From Candidatus Eiseniibacteriota bacterium (GTDB taxonomy: Bacteria > Eisenbacteria > RBG-16-71-46): a stretch of DNA of 61,351 nucleotides. Where the stretch lies: the NCBI GenBank assembly GCA_016223045.1, contig JACRPT010000152.1, positions 1 through 61,351 of the forward strand, written 5' to 3'. Each line of letters begins with the position of its first letter. Position 1 is the first letter of the stretch. The notes beneath the pieces are model-generated. The model saw nothing but the letters and a program-made list of their open reading frames with translations. It was not told where the DNA came from and did no database searches. Shown here in pieces: positions 47,269 through 59,539 of this stretch. A program made the translations under genes and the position numbers.

Positions 47269-47272
<4 letters not shown>
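46778..47272 (-). CDS. mce: Methylmalonyl-CoA epimerase
   Basis: A 164-residue VOC-fold protein with a ~30-residue Gly-rich N-terminal extension. Core: [57 protein letters not shown] and [17 protein letters not shown]. His and Glu metal ligands (HVAI, HHVSLEV, VELSQ) are present. It interconverts (2R)- and (2S)-methylmalonyl-CoA. The ATG overlaps the mutase stop (ATGA), and it is the last gene of the acpS-accC-accB-mcmA-mce operon. Stop TAG. Confidence 0.93.
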
Positions 47273-48977
<1,705 letters not shown>

Positions 48978-48981
<4 letters not shown>

Positions 48982-49493
48982 GGCTGCTCCGGACGGATCT
49001 TCAGCAGCGGCTGGCCGGCCGCGACCGTGGCGCGCTCCTCGACCAGCACGTCGCTCACCACGCCGCCCTCGCGCGCCACCAGTTCGTTCTGCATCTTCAT
49101 CGCCTCCACCACCGCCACCGCCTGCCCGGGCCTGACCGTCTCGCCGGGGCGCACGCGCAGCGCCACCACCAGGCCGGGCATCGGCGCGACGATGGTCTCG
49201 CCCGCGGGTTTGCCGCGCGCGCGCTGTACCGCCTGCAGCGCCTTCTCGAGCGGGTGGCGGGCCTCCACCGGGAAGGTGACGCCGCCGTAGGTGACCTCCA
49301 AGTGCTCGCCGGCGGGCGAGACGCGCACCTCGTGCGAGCGGCCGTTCACCAGCAGCGAGTAGACCTCGCCGTCGGGGAGCCGGCGGAAGTCGGCCTCGAG
49401 CCGCCGGCCCTCCACGTCGAGCCACAGCCGGCCGGCCTCGGCGTGCAGCTCGACCTCGGCCTCGCGGCCCTCGAGCGTGACCCAGAACCTCAT
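48978..49493 (-). CDS. Biotin carboxyl carrier protein of an acyl-CoA carboxylase
   Basis: A 171-residue protein whose C-terminal 75 residues form a biotinyl domain: [20 protein letters not shown] and [13 protein letters not shown], with the biotinylated Lys in AMKM. The N-terminal part ([20 protein letters not shown]) resembles the linker or BT domain of propionyl-CoA carboxylase alpha chains. It carries CO2 from the biotin carboxylase to the carboxyltransferase. ATGA overlaps at both ends. The carboxyltransferase beta subunit is not in the window. Confidence 0.93.
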
Positions 49494-51004
49494 CGCTTCC
49501 CCTGCGGCGCGCGGCGCCGCCGCTCCGCCCAGCGCCACGGCGAGCGCGCGCCGTCGCCGCTGCCGGGCAGCGCTACGCGCAGCCGGTCCTCGCGCGCGTG
49601 GAGCGCGGCGGCGAGCAGGGCGACCTCGGCGGCCGCCGCGTCGGGGCCGAGCAGGGTGGGATCGAAGTGCTCCTCGATGAAGCGGGTCGAGAGGTTCCCG
49701 GCCACGAACTCGGGATGCGCGACCAGCCAGCGGTGGAACGACAGGTTCGTGTGCACGCCCTCGATCACGAACTCGCGCAGCGCGCGCGCCAGCCGCCGCC
49801 GCGCCTGCTCACGGTCGGGGCCGTGCACCACGAGCTTGCCGAGCAGCGAATCGTAGAAGATCGGAACCTCGTAGCCGCGGTAGAAGCCGGCGTCGTTGCG
49901 CACGCCGGGGCCCTGCGGGAAGCGGACGCGCTCGATGCGGCCGACCGAGGGCATGAAGCCGGCGAGCGGGTCCTCGGCCACGATGCGCGCCTCCATCGCC
50001 CAGCCGCGCGGCGCGGGCGGCGTGTCGCCGAACGAGAGCGGCGCGCCCTCGGCGATGCGCACCTGCTCGGCCACCAGGTCGAGCCCGGTCACCATCTCGG
50101 TCACCGGGTGCTCCACCTGGAGCCGGGTGTTGACCTCGAGGAAGTAGAACGCGCCGCTCTCGTCGAGGATGAACTCGACGGTGCCGGCGTTCAGGTAGCC
50201 GACCTGCTTCGCCACCCGCACCGCGGCCTCGGCGAAGCGCGCGCGCGTGGCGTCGTCGAAGGCCGGCGACGGGGTCTCCTCGAGCAGCTTCTGGTGGCGG
50301 CGCTGCACCGAGCATTCGCGCTCGCCCAGGCACGCCACGCGTCCGCTCGCGTCGGCCAGGATCTGCGCCTCGACGTGGCGCGGGCGTTCGATGAAGCGCT
50401 CGATGTAGACGCGGTCGTCGCCGAAGGCCGCGAGCGATTCACCGCGCGTGAGCGACCACGCCGACTCCAGCCCGGCGTCGTCGCGCACCACGCGCATGCC
50501 CTTGCCGCCACCGCCGGCCGCGGCCTTGAGCATGAGCGGGTAGCCGACCTGCTTCGCCACGTCCCTGGCCTGGTCGAGCGTGGCGGGCGGCGTCACCGAG
50601 CCCGGCACCATCGGCACGCCGGCCGCGCGCGCCGCGGCGCGCGCCGCCAGCTTGTCGCCCAGCCCGGCGAGCGTCGCGGGCCGCGGGCCGATGAAGGTGA
50701 TGCCGGCATCCTCGCAGGCCTGCGCGAACGCGGCGTTCTCGGCGAAGAAGCCGTAGCCGGGGTGGATGGCGTCGGCCCCGACGCGCACGGCGGTCGCCAG
50801 CACGCGCTCGAGGTTCAGGTAGCTCTCGCGCGAGGGGCCCGGCCCGATGGGGTAGGCCTCGTCGGCCATGATCACGTGGTAGGCGACGCGGTCGGGCTCG
50901 CTGAACACCGCGATCGAGGTGATGTCCAGCTCGCGCAGGGTGCGGATGACGCGCACCGCGATCTCGCCGCGGTTCGCGATCAGGACGCGGCGGATGGGAC
51001 GCAT
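49490..51004 (-). CDS. Biotin carboxylase subunit of an acyl-CoA carboxylase
   Basis: A 504-residue ATP-grasp biotin carboxylase. The N-terminus is [30 protein letters not shown], the ATP-binding [15 protein letters not shown] loop near 165, [16 protein letters not shown], and the active-site [20 protein letters not shown] near 285 follow. In context (mutase and epimerase downstream) it most likely belongs to propionyl-CoA carboxylase. Start ATG 51004 shares one base with the acpS stop (TGATG). Confidence 0.95.
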   Translation of the reverse strand: MRPIRRVLIANRGEIAVRVIRTLRELDITSIAVFSEPDRVAYHVIMADEAYPIGPGPSRESYLNLERVLATAVRVGADAIHPGYGFFAENAAFAQACEDAGITFIGPRPATLAGLGDKLAARAAARAAGVPMVPGSVTPPATLDQARDVAKQVGYPLMLKAAAGGGGKGMRVVRDDAGLESAWSLTRGESLAAFGDDRVYIERFIERPRHVEAQILADASGRVACLGERECSVQRRHQKLLEETPSPAFDDATRARFAEAAVRVAKQVGYLNAGTVEFILDESGAFYFLEVNTRLQVEHPVTEMVTGLDLVAEQVRIAEGAPLSFGDTPPAPRGWAMEARIVAEDPLAGFMPSVGRIERVRFPQGPGVRNDAGFYRGYEVPIFYDSLLGKLVVHGPDREQARRRLARALREFVIEGVHTNLSFHRWLVAHPEFVAGNLSTRFIEEHFDPTLLGPDAAAAEVALLAAALHAREDRLRVALPGSGDGARSPWRWAERRRRAPQGKR

Positions 51005-51384
51005 CAGCCCTCGATCACCACGCAGGCGATGGCGAGCCCGCCGTCGTGCGTGAGGGAGACGTGGGCCGAGCGGCCGCCGAGCGACTCAAAGCGCTCGCGC
51101 GCCGTGCCGTGGAACTCGAGCCGCGGCTGGCGGCCGCCCGGCTGGATCACCTCGAACTGCCTGAAGCCCACGCCGCCGCTCATGCCGGTGCCGAGCGCCT
51201 TGGAGGCCGCCTCCTTGGCCGCGAAGCGCGCCGCCAGGTGGGGCAGGGGGTCTTTGTGCGTGCGGCAGTAGGCCAGCTCGGCCTCGGTGAACAGGCGCCT
51301 CTCCATGCGCTCGCCGAAGCGCTCGAGCGCCTCGACCAGCCGCTCGACCCTGATGACATCCACGCCGATCCCGCGGACGGGCAC
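51004..51384 (-). CDS. acpS: Holo-[acyl-carrier-protein] synthase
   Basis: A 126-residue 4'-phosphopantetheinyl transferase that activates acyl carrier protein. It has the metal-binding RGIGVDVIRVERLVEAL at the start, LAARFAAKEAASKALGTGM (F-A-A-K-E-A) near residue 52, and SLTHDGGLAIACVVIE at the end. The start is GTG 51384 with GGAGGA just upstream. It is the first gene of the propionate operon, a typical neighbour in high-GC bacteria. Confidence 0.95.
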   Translation of the reverse strand: MPVRGIGVDVIRVERLVEALERFGERMERRLFTEAELAYCRTHKDPLPHLAARFAAKEAASKALGTGMSGGVGFRQFEVIQPGGRQPRLEFHGTARERFESLGGRSAHVSLTHDGGLAIACVVIEG

Positions 51385-52311
51385 CGGTCCTCCGAACTCG
51401 GGACGAAGGGGAGACTCGTGGCTGGCAATCTAGAGAGCGGCCACCCCGGAATCAAGCGGGCCCGGCGCACCGGAAGCCGCCTGCGGCGGGGTCCCCGCGG
51501 CGCAGCGGCGAATCAGCTCCCGCACATCCAGTACCATCAGGCTCCTTCCTGCCGGGGGCACTCTTCTCTGGTTGAGTGAGAACCACCCAGAGAACGTAGG
51601 TGCTCCACTGGCGGGAAGGACCACCGCGTGCCGTCGGTCGTCTCCGCCCCCGGCCGTTCGCTGCCCCGGGTCTGTTCCGGTTCCGGGAGACGTCTCCGGT
51701 TGGCTCCCGGTCGCGCGAGAACCTTGCCCACCTACCGGGCGAAAGCGGGTGGCAACCCATCGGGCGAAGACCCCGGTTCCCTGCCCGCGAAGTCCCTGGC
51801 TACCTATGCGCCGACGGGTGACACATCCGCGCTTTCCGGAGGCCAGCGATGGATGAAGAGAAGGCGCGCGAGGGGAGCGGGCCGGACCCATCGGGGGCGC
51901 TGTCGACCACGGTCACGTCGTAGCAGTCCGTGGAGGCGGGTCCCGGGACCCCTCGCGGGGGAGTACCTACCGCCGCCCGCGGGGAAGCGGAATGCTCTCA
52001 TCTCACTCATCTCCCACGTCCCCTCTTCCTCCGGGTAGCCTAACGGACCATAGCCGCTGCTGGGGCCAAGGCGTCCACTGCATCTGTCACCGGCATCGTG
52101 GCAATCCGCTGGGATGTCGCATGTCAGGCCGCATGTTTGATACGGGTGTTCTTTCGCCGCACGCTCCCACCCGCGCGGCGATTCGTCGGCTACGCCTTGG
52201 GGCAACGATTGAAAGCCCGCAGTCCAGGTTCGCCGCAGGCGCTCCGGGCCTTGCATCGGATTGTGCAGTGCACTCCGGCGCGCAGGGAAGCGCCCGACAA
52301 GGAGGCCGAGC
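51385..52311. other. 927-bp intergenic region without a supported gene
   Basis: It separates the divergent acpS operon and the exported protein at 52312. I see a GAGACGTCTC palindrome in the Pro-type GC sequence near 51688 and two CGGGCGAA boxes around 51737 and 51764. A short minus-strand stretch at 51540-51470 (VLDVRELIRRCAAGTPPQA) could be the start of an IS21-type transposase, but too little is left to call it. Both promoters presumably lie here, but no convincing -35/-10 pair stands out. Confidence 0.5.
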
Positions 52312-53061
52312 ATGAGAATCCCCCTCGCGTTGATGGTTCTTCTGGTCGGAACGGTAGTCCCGGCGGCGGGAGCGACGGCCGCCGGCGTCAACTTCTCCTG
52401 GGACGCCTGCGCTTCAGAAGGCGGTGTCCAGAGCAAGACCTTCGCCTGCAACACGAATGCTGGTTCCCGGGCGGCGTGGGGCTCGTTCATCGTCGCAGCC
52501 GCCCAGGACAGCTTCGTCGGCGTCGAGATCATCGTCGCTGTGCAGGCCCAGAGCGACACGCTGCCCGACTGGTGGCAGTTCTTCAACTCCGGGGCCTGTC
52601 GCCAGACCGCGCTCTCGACCTCCTTCGACTTCACCTCCGCTCCCGGGGCCTCGTGCACCGATCCCTGGTTCGGGCAGGCGGCCGGTGGCTTGGCCGCATA
52701 TCACACGATCAACACCGTGCCGCCGGTGCCGAGCGGCCTGCCGAACGCCGCGCGGATCAAGATCGGTGCGGCCGTGCCGAGCACGAGCCCGCTCACTCTC
52801 GCGGCGGGGACCGAGTACTACTGCTTCAGGCTGATCCTCACGAACGCCAAGACGGCCGGCAGCGGGGCATGCAGCGGCTGCGACATCCCGGTCTGTCTGA
52901 CCCTCTCCGAGATCAAGGTGGCGCAACTGAACGGCGCGGTCGAGGACCTGACCCAGCCGATCTCGCAGAACGTCGTCTACTGGCAGTCCAGCGGGGGGAG
53001 CTGCGGGGCGACCGCGCCGCAGAACGTCATCTGGGGGCAGATCCGGAGCATTCTCCGGTGA
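52312..53061 (+). CDS. Exported protein of unknown function with TWG-type C-terminus
   Basis: A 249-residue protein with a signal peptide (IPLALMVLLVGTVVPAAGAT). The mature part is Cys-containing and beta-rich (WDACASEGGVQSKTFACNTN, YYCFRLILTNAKTAGSGACS), resembling other short FCB exported proteins of unknown role. It ends QNVIWGQIRSILR directly before TGA, a variant of the TWGxxKxLYR tail. AAGGAGG six bases upstream makes ATG 52312 certain. It is followed after 78 bp by another exported protein. Confidence 0.8.
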   Translation: MRIPLALMVLLVGTVVPAAGATAAGVNFSWDACASEGGVQSKTFACNTNAGSRAAWGSFIVAAAQDSFVGVEIIVAVQAQSDTLPDWWQFFNSGACRQTALSTSFDFTSAPGASCTDPWFGQAAGGLAAYHTINTVPPVPSGLPNAARIKIGAAVPSTSPLTLAAGTEYYCFRLILTNAKTAGSGACSGCDIPVCLTLSEIKVAQLNGAVEDLTQPISQNVVYWQSSGGSCGATAPQNVIWGQIRSILR

Positions 53062-53139
53062 CGGCCGGGGCCCTCAACCATGATCCTGCAGCGCACGTGC
53101 CCACGAGAAGTCGGTCCTACTCGTCACAGGAGGCCGTTC

Positions 53140-55278
53140 ATGCGCCGCATCTGCTGGCTGCTCGCCCTCATGATCGCGTTGATCCCCAGCGCATCTCAGG
53201 CCATCCAGCTCCGCTGGAGCTCAGGTGGCACGTCTCTCAGCTTCACCTCTGCGACACGATGCACTCTGGTTGTTGAGGCCGACTCTGCTGAACAAACCCT
53301 GTCCCGGGAATGGCGGCTGCTGTGGGCCGCAGACAGCAGCTCGATCCAGCCACTGGCCCTTGGTGCGGAGCTGGCCTGCCAGGAGGCCATCGCCCAGGTC
53401 TCTGGAATTGACCTCCCCACGACCCGCGCCGACAGTGCCGCCAATCTGACCACCGCGCACTTTTGCGTGGCTGGCAGCAGCGCCCCCTCCGGGGCACAGT
53501 ACGTCCTCGACCTGCCGGTCGGGACCAGGGGCAAGCTCAAAGTCGTGGCCCTCGACCCGAACGACCCCGACTCCAGCCGCGTCATCGAGTCGAACGAGGT
53601 GACGTACAATGGAGGCCTCGCAGGCAGCTACCCGCCGGTCGTCCTTCACGCTTCGAGCGTTCACCAGTCGCTCCAACTCCGGGTCACGGCGGTCGGCTCC
53701 GGTCTGAGCACGGCAAGTTCGATGAGCATCGTGGCTCTGGATTCCTCCTGGACCCTGCCGCTCACCGTCACGGCGCGGAGCGACGGGTCGCTCATGGGCG
53801 CCGCTTCTGTTGCAGCCCTCCTGCCGGCCAGCCAGGCAAGCGTCGGGTCGGAGAGTGGCGCAGTGTCGGCGGCCTCTCTTGCGGCGGACGAGGAGCCTGG
53901 GTCGCTCAGTCCGCAAGGATGCCAGGGGCAGTTCAATGAGGAGCTACTCCTGCCTCCGCCGCCCCTGCACGGCTACACGATTCAGCCGAAGGACTTCGCC
54001 TTCACCCGGGGCTTCGTGGACCAGTCCAGCAATCGGTTCGCGCTGCACCTGTTCTACATCCGCCACAACTACTGGTACTACCCGCCGCCGCCCGCGATTC
54101 AGCATCCGGAACTCGACGAGAAGAACCTCGGCCACATCTGGACGACCGACTTCAACTCCTGGTACGGACCCGGCGGACTGAACAAGCCCGACACCGTCGC
54201 GCTCACTGTCCGGTCGGGCAAGTTCGATGAGTTCCACGTGTGGGCGCCAACGATCGTCCAGCGGGGCCCGACGTTCTGGATGTTCTACACGGGTGTCAGG
54301 GACGAAGGTGGGCGCCGGAACCAGCGCATCGGGGTGGCGACCTCGACCGACCTCAACACGTGGACGCCCAACGACAATCCGGTGCTGACCGCGCCGGACG
54401 TCCCATGGGCCAGGAAGAACCCGACGGCCTACGACGGCCAGCAGCTCCGGGATCCCTTCGTCATGGAGGATCCGGTCAACTCCGGCCAGTGGCTCATGTA
54501 CTTTGTCTCGGTAGACTCGCTGACGGGGAGCAAGATGGCGGTCGGTGTGGCAAGGTCCCTTGGCGATTTCGCCACGTGGGCGGCCGCCCCCGATTCTCTG
54601 GGCAGCACGCAGAAGCCCACCTTCCAAGGCACGACGACCATCGTCGAATCGCCGCACGTCTTCCGGCGTCACGGGCAGTGGTGGATGCCGTACACGGTTG
54701 GCGGCGACCAGGTGTTCTTCGAGACCACCGCCAGCGCCGACCCGACGGACGCGACGACCGAGCATTGGACCGATCCGATCTGGCTGCGGGGCGTCGCGGA
54801 GGGGCAACCGACGGAGCTTCAGTACTGGCATGCGAGCGAGTACCTCCGGATCAATTCGACCGAGTACCTGGCCGCCTTCAACGACAACGCGAGCTCGATC
54901 GACATCAAGGGCATGTTCGCGCCTGCGAACGCGGCGGTGGACAGCTTCCTGCTCTATTGCCCGCCGATCGCCGGCGTCGCCGACCGGGATGGCTCCGGCA
55001 ACGGAGTGCGCATGGCGATCTCGCGCCTGCGGTGGGGCGCCCCCGAAGTGGGCCTGCGGCTCGAGCTGCCTTCGCGGATGCCGGTGCGGCTCGCCGTCTA
55101 CGACATCGCGGGACGCCGACGTTCGACACTCCTCGATCGAGAGCTGCCGGGTGGCGTAACCGAGGTGACGTGGGACGGGCGCGACGACAGCGGCGTGCGG
55201 GTGGCGAGCGGGATGTACTTCATCCGACTCACCTACACGAGGGGCGCCCGGGTCTCCAGGCTCGTGATGCTCCGGTAG
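53140..55278 (+). CDS. Exported beta-propeller (GH43/32-like) protein with FlgD-like C-terminal domain
   Basis: A 712-residue protein with a signal peptide (WLLALMIALIPSASQA). Residues ~20-260 are a beta/Ser-rich region. About 290-620 look like a five-bladed glycosidase propeller: FHVWAPTIVQRGPTFWMFYT, IGVATSTDLNTWTPNDNPVL, RDPFVMEDPVNSGQWLMYFV and ESPHVFRRHGQWWMPYT, the blade pattern of GH43/GH32/GH130. The C-terminus (VRLAVYDIAGRRRSTLLDRE, ASGMYFIRL) is a FlgD-like secretion or anchoring domain. AGGAGG six bases upstream fixes ATG 53140. Stop TAG. A polysaccharide-degrading or binding role is likely but substrate is unknown. Confidence 0.85.
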   Translation: MRRICWLLALMIALIPSASQAIQLRWSSGGTSLSFTSATRCTLVVEADSAEQTLSREWRLLWAADSSSIQPLALGAELACQEAIAQVSGIDLPTTRADSAANLTTAHFCVAGSSAPSGAQYVLDLPVGTRGKLKVVALDPNDPDSSRVIESNEVTYNGGLAGSYPPVVLHASSVHQSLQLRVTAVGSGLSTASSMSIVALDSSWTLPLTVTARSDGSLMGAASVAALLPASQASVGSESGAVSAASLAADEEPGSLSPQGCQGQFNEELLLPPPPLHGYTIQPKDFAFTRGFVDQSSNRFALHLFYIRHNYWYYPPPPAIQHPELDEKNLGHIWTTDFNSWYGPGGLNKPDTVALTVRSGKFDEFHVWAPTIVQRGPTFWMFYTGVRDEGGRRNQRIGVATSTDLNTWTPNDNPVLTAPDVPWARKNPTAYDGQQLRDPFVMEDPVNSGQWLMYFVSVDSLTGSKMAVGVARSLGDFATWAAAPDSLGSTQKPTFQGTTTIVESPHVFRRHGQWWMPYTVGGDQVFFETTASADPTDATTEHWTDPIWLRGVAEGQPTELQYWHASEYLRINSTEYLAAFNDNASSIDIKGMFAPANAAVDSFLLYCPPIAGVADRDGSGNGVRMAISRLRWGAPEVGLRLELPSRMPVRLAVYDIAGRRRSTLLDRELPGGVTEVTWDGRDDSGVRVASGMYFIRLTYTRGARVSRLVMLR

Positions 55279-55291
55279 CCGGCGGGTTCAA

Positions 55292-57985
55292 ATGGCGAAG
55301 ATCCAGCTCTGCATCTTGCTCAGCATCGGCCTGCTGGCGACAGGCATCACGCCTGTCATCGCGAACAGCCAGGAGGTATCCACATGGCGCGCAGCGCCCG
55401 TGGATACCTCCCGGGCGCTTGGACCCGACGGCCTCTGGAACGATCGCCCGCTGTGGTCCCGGGGCGATCCTCGCCTGCGCCGGCGGGCCGGCCCGGGAGC
55501 AGACCAGCCCCTGTCGGCGAGTCCATCGACAACGACTTCTCGAAGGGCCTGGACCCAATCTGCGGGCCAGCTGGTCGCGGACCCGAACCTGTGGGGGGCG
55601 GACGGCAACGTCCTCGACATCGCCCGCTCGGGGAACACGCTCTACATCGCCGGCTCGTTCCGCTCGGTGGGCGAGAATAGTGGCGGCTTCGTGCCGATCG
55701 ACGCCCGGACCGCGGAGGCGCTGGGGCCCTTTCCGAAGGTCGCGGGGTCGGTGGCCGTGATCTTGCCCGACAGTTCTGGTGGTTGGTACATCGGGGGCGA
55801 GTTCACTGCCGTCGCGGGGAAGCCGCGCTCCTCCCTGGCGCAGATCCGGGCCGACGGATCGGTGACGGACTGGAATCCGAGCGTGACGGGGTCTCCAGGG
55901 TACATCGATCCCCCCGCCGTTGTTGCGATGGCAATCTACCGCAACCGACTCTTCGTGGGTGGCGCGTTTCGAGAGATCGGCGGGCAGCCGCACGAGAACC
56001 TCGGCTGCGTGGACGTGCGGACCGGCGCGGTGCTCGACTGGAATCTCGACACCAACGTCGACGGATGGGTGTCCGCGTTCGCCGTCCACGACAGCACGGT
56101 CTTCGTGGGGGGCACCTTCACCACCGTTGGTGGTCAGGCGCGCAGTTACCTAGCGGCCCTCGATGCCACCACCGGTGCGCTGACGCCTTGGCAGGCGAAC
56201 CCAGACTACAGCGTGCTGACTATGCTCGTCCGCGAGGACACCTTGCTCGCAGGTGGTCAGTTCGGCTGGATCGCCGGGAGCATTCGGCCCTATCTGGCGG
56301 CCCTGGACGTCCACACCGCGCAGCTGCTGCCTTTCAATGCCGATGTGCGAGGGATCTATGTGGACTACACCCCGACCCCCCGCGTGAGCGGCCTGGCGCT
56401 GGTGGGTGACACCCTCTATGCAGCGGGGAACTTCACTCAGATCGGAAGAGCGGCGCGGTCAAGCCTTGCGGCGCTCAACGCGACGACGGGGGACGCGCTC
56501 CCATGGGTGCCGCCAGCTCTGGGGCCGCAGTACGACGGCTTTCCACCGCCGCTCTGCGGAATGGTGGCCGTAAGCGACGGAACGGTGTACGTCGGAGGCT
56601 GGTTCGAGACCGTCGGCGGGGAGAGTCGTCCGTTCGTAGCCGCGCTCGACAGGGAGACGGGAGCCCCGACGACATGGAATCCCAAGCCCAATCTGCCAGT
56701 TTCTGCAGTCGTCACAAGGGGCGACACGGTGTACATGGGCGGGATCTTCAGCCTGGTAGGTGAATGGAGGCACCGCGCGGGGTTGGCCGCGATCGACCTC
56801 ACCAGCGGGATCGTGAGACCCTGGAATCCGAATCCGAATGGGTCGGTCGTCACGGCGGTGCTGGTGGACCGCGGCCGGGTGTTCGTCAGCGGGGGTTTCA
56901 CCAGCATTGGCGGGCAGCCGCTGCCGCGCAGCCACTTCGCTGCGCTGGACACGATCAATGGGGAAGCGACCGACTGGAACCCAGGCGCCAACGGGCTCGC
57001 CGACGCTCTACTCATGGTCGGCGACACCCTGTACGCGGGCGGGTACTTCACCCAGGTCGGGGGGCAGACGAGGAACTACCTCGCCGCGATGAACGCCAGC
57101 ACCGGAGAGGTCACCGCCTGGGATGCAAACGCGAGCTGGCCGGTGCTCGCGCTGGCGCGAAGCGGGAACACGCTCTACGCGGGCGGGCTCTTCCAGCAGA
57201 TGGGTGGCCAGTGGCGCCGGGGGATCGCTGCGGTGGACGCCACCACGGGAGCGCTCACCCCGTGGAATCCCGACACGGACTACGGCTTCGTCGAGGCGAT
57301 CGTTGTGGGCGGGAACACAGTCTACGCGGGCGGGGTGTTCCATCAGATTGGAGGGCAGGCCCGGAAGAGCCTTGCCGCTCTCGATATCGTCAGCGGGGCG
57401 GCCACCGCTTGGGATCCCCATCCGACGGAATGGGACGTGACAAACCCACGGATCTACGCCATGGCCCTCTGCGACTCGGTTCTCTACGTAGGGGGCAGTT
57501 TCGCCAGCATCGGCGGGCAGCCGCGCATCTGTCTGGCCGCGGTAGACACCGCGACCGGTCTCGCCACCGACTGGGATCCCGGGACGGACGGCCGCGTCTG
57601 GTCGCTCACGGCGGAGGGAAACACCATCTATGCCGGCGGAGGCTTCACGCGCGCCGGCGGGCTTCCTGCCGTGGGGCTGGCGGCTTTCTCGCTTCCCGAG
57701 GAGCCGCTGCCAACGCCGGTTCCCTTCGCACTGGCCCAGAGCATCCCGAACCCGGCACATTCGAGCGCGATCATCCGCTTCGCGTTGCCGGAGGCGGCGC
57801 CCGTGACCCTGTCGGTCTATGACCTCCAGGGCCGCCGTGTCGCGACCCTGCTCGATCACGTCTTGCAGGCGGCAGGTCGCCACGACGTGCCCGTGCAAGC
57901 CGACCGGTGGAAGCCCGGCGTCTACCTCTACCGTCTCGAGGCCAGAGGTCGGTCGGCCACCCGGAAGATGGTGGTCGTGGAATAG
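55292..57985 (+). CDS. Exported repeat beta-propeller protein with FlgD-like C-terminal domain
   Basis: An 897-residue protein. Signal peptide: KIQLCILLSIGLLATGITPV (cleaved near IANS). From about residue 95 to 810 there are roughly a dozen ~55-residue units of the form GDTLYAGGxFTxIGGQxRxx LAALDxxTG, a DUF5122/Kelch-like propeller. The C-terminal ~85 residues (VTLSVYDLQGRRVATLLDHV, PGVYLYRLEA) are the FlgD-like domain. Residues ~35-93 are Arg/Pro-rich and unlike the rest; part of this stretch reads more naturally in another frame, so a frameshift there is possible. The Shine-Dalgarno for ATG 55292 is weak. Stop TAG. Confidence 0.82.
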   Translation: MAKIQLCILLSIGLLATGITPVIANSQEVSTWRAAPVDTSRALGPDGLWNDRPLWSRGDPRLRRRAGPGADQPLSASPSTTTSRRAWTQSAGQLVADPNLWGADGNVLDIARSGNTLYIAGSFRSVGENSGGFVPIDARTAEALGPFPKVAGSVAVILPDSSGGWYIGGEFTAVAGKPRSSLAQIRADGSVTDWNPSVTGSPGYIDPPAVVAMAIYRNRLFVGGAFREIGGQPHENLGCVDVRTGAVLDWNLDTNVDGWVSAFAVHDSTVFVGGTFTTVGGQARSYLAALDATTGALTPWQANPDYSVLTMLVREDTLLAGGQFGWIAGSIRPYLAALDVHTAQLLPFNADVRGIYVDYTPTPRVSGLALVGDTLYAAGNFTQIGRAARSSLAALNATTGDALPWVPPALGPQYDGFPPPLCGMVAVSDGTVYVGGWFETVGGESRPFVAALDRETGAPTTWNPKPNLPVSAVVTRGDTVYMGGIFSLVGEWRHRAGLAAIDLTSGIVRPWNPNPNGSVVTAVLVDRGRVFVSGGFTSIGGQPLPRSHFAALDTINGEATDWNPGANGLADALLMVGDTLYAGGYFTQVGGQTRNYLAAMNASTGEVTAWDANASWPVLALARSGNTLYAGGLFQQMGGQWRRGIAAVDATTGALTPWNPDTDYGFVEAIVVGGNTVYAGGVFHQIGGQARKSLAALDIVSGAATAWDPHPTEWDVTNPRIYAMALCDSVLYVGGSFASIGGQPRICLAAVDTATGLATDWDPGTDGRVWSLTAEGNTIYAGGGFTRAGGLPAVGLAAFSLPEEPLPTPVPFALAQSIPNPAHSSAIIRFALPEAAPVTLSVYDLQGRRVATLLDHVLQAAGRHDVPVQADRWKPGVYLYRLEARGRSATRKMVVVE
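55372..55411 (+). promoter_or_regulatory. Strong hairpin covering an AGGAGG-ATG site
   Basis: GGAGGTATCCAC (55372-55383) pairs perfectly with GTGGATACCTCC (55400-55411). The loop holds an ATG (55384) and an inner 5-bp stem GGCGC/GCGCC (55386-55398). AGGAGG at 55371 is correctly spaced for that ATG, but the ATG is out of frame with the 897-residue protein. A second hairpin (GACAGGC-ATCAC-GCCTGTC, 55339-55357) lies just upstream. Whether this is regulatory or a terminator-like structure is open. Confidence 0.5.
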
Positions 57986-57999
57986 CTCGGTTCTCGCTC

Positions 58000-58215
58000 A
58001 CCGCCTCCGCGCTCGTGAGCCTCGTGGTCCACGACCTCCAAGGCTGACGGATAGCAACGCTGCTCGACCACGAGTCGCAACAAGCAGGCCCACACGAAGT
58101 GCCGATCCGCGTCGAGGGCTGGCAGGTGGGCTGCTACTCCTGCCGGCTGAAGGCAGGGGACACGACGGCGGCGCGGAAGATGTCGGCTGTGAAACAGGAG
58201 CACCGATCGACTTGA
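58000..58215 (+). pseudogene. Decayed copy of a FlgD-like C-terminal domain
   Basis: Read through one TGA, the frame gives ALVSLVVHDLQG[*]RIATLL, DHESQQAGPHEVPIRVEGWQ and YSCRLKAGDTTAARKM. It matches the C-terminal domain of the preceding protein (VTLSVYDLQGRRVATLLDHV ... TRKMVVVE). The stop replaces an Arg (CGA to TGA). It directly follows the intact gene, so it is either a partial tandem duplication or the 3' end of a deleted paralogue. Confidence 0.8.
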
Positions 58216-58226
58216 CTTCCTGTGCC

Positions 58227-59481
<1,255 letters not shown>

Positions 59482-59539
59482 GCGCCTTCCCCCGGCCGGC
59501 CGCGGCGCGGCCGGCCCACACGACCCCGAGGATGACCGA

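Noticed and set aside
51470-51540. IS21-type transposase start (VLDVRELIRRCAAGTPPQA)
   Set aside because: Only about 20 residues resemble it and no helicase or DDE segment follows; could be chance.
51690-51710. GAGACGTCTC palindrome as an operator
   Set aside because: A 10-bp palindrome in GC-rich sequence is not strong evidence and no second copy or promoter overlap was found.
55384-55680. 98-residue ORF starting at the strong AGGAGG-ATG site
   Set aside because: Arg/Pro/Gly-rich without a domain and inside a coding frame; kept only as part of the hairpin observation.
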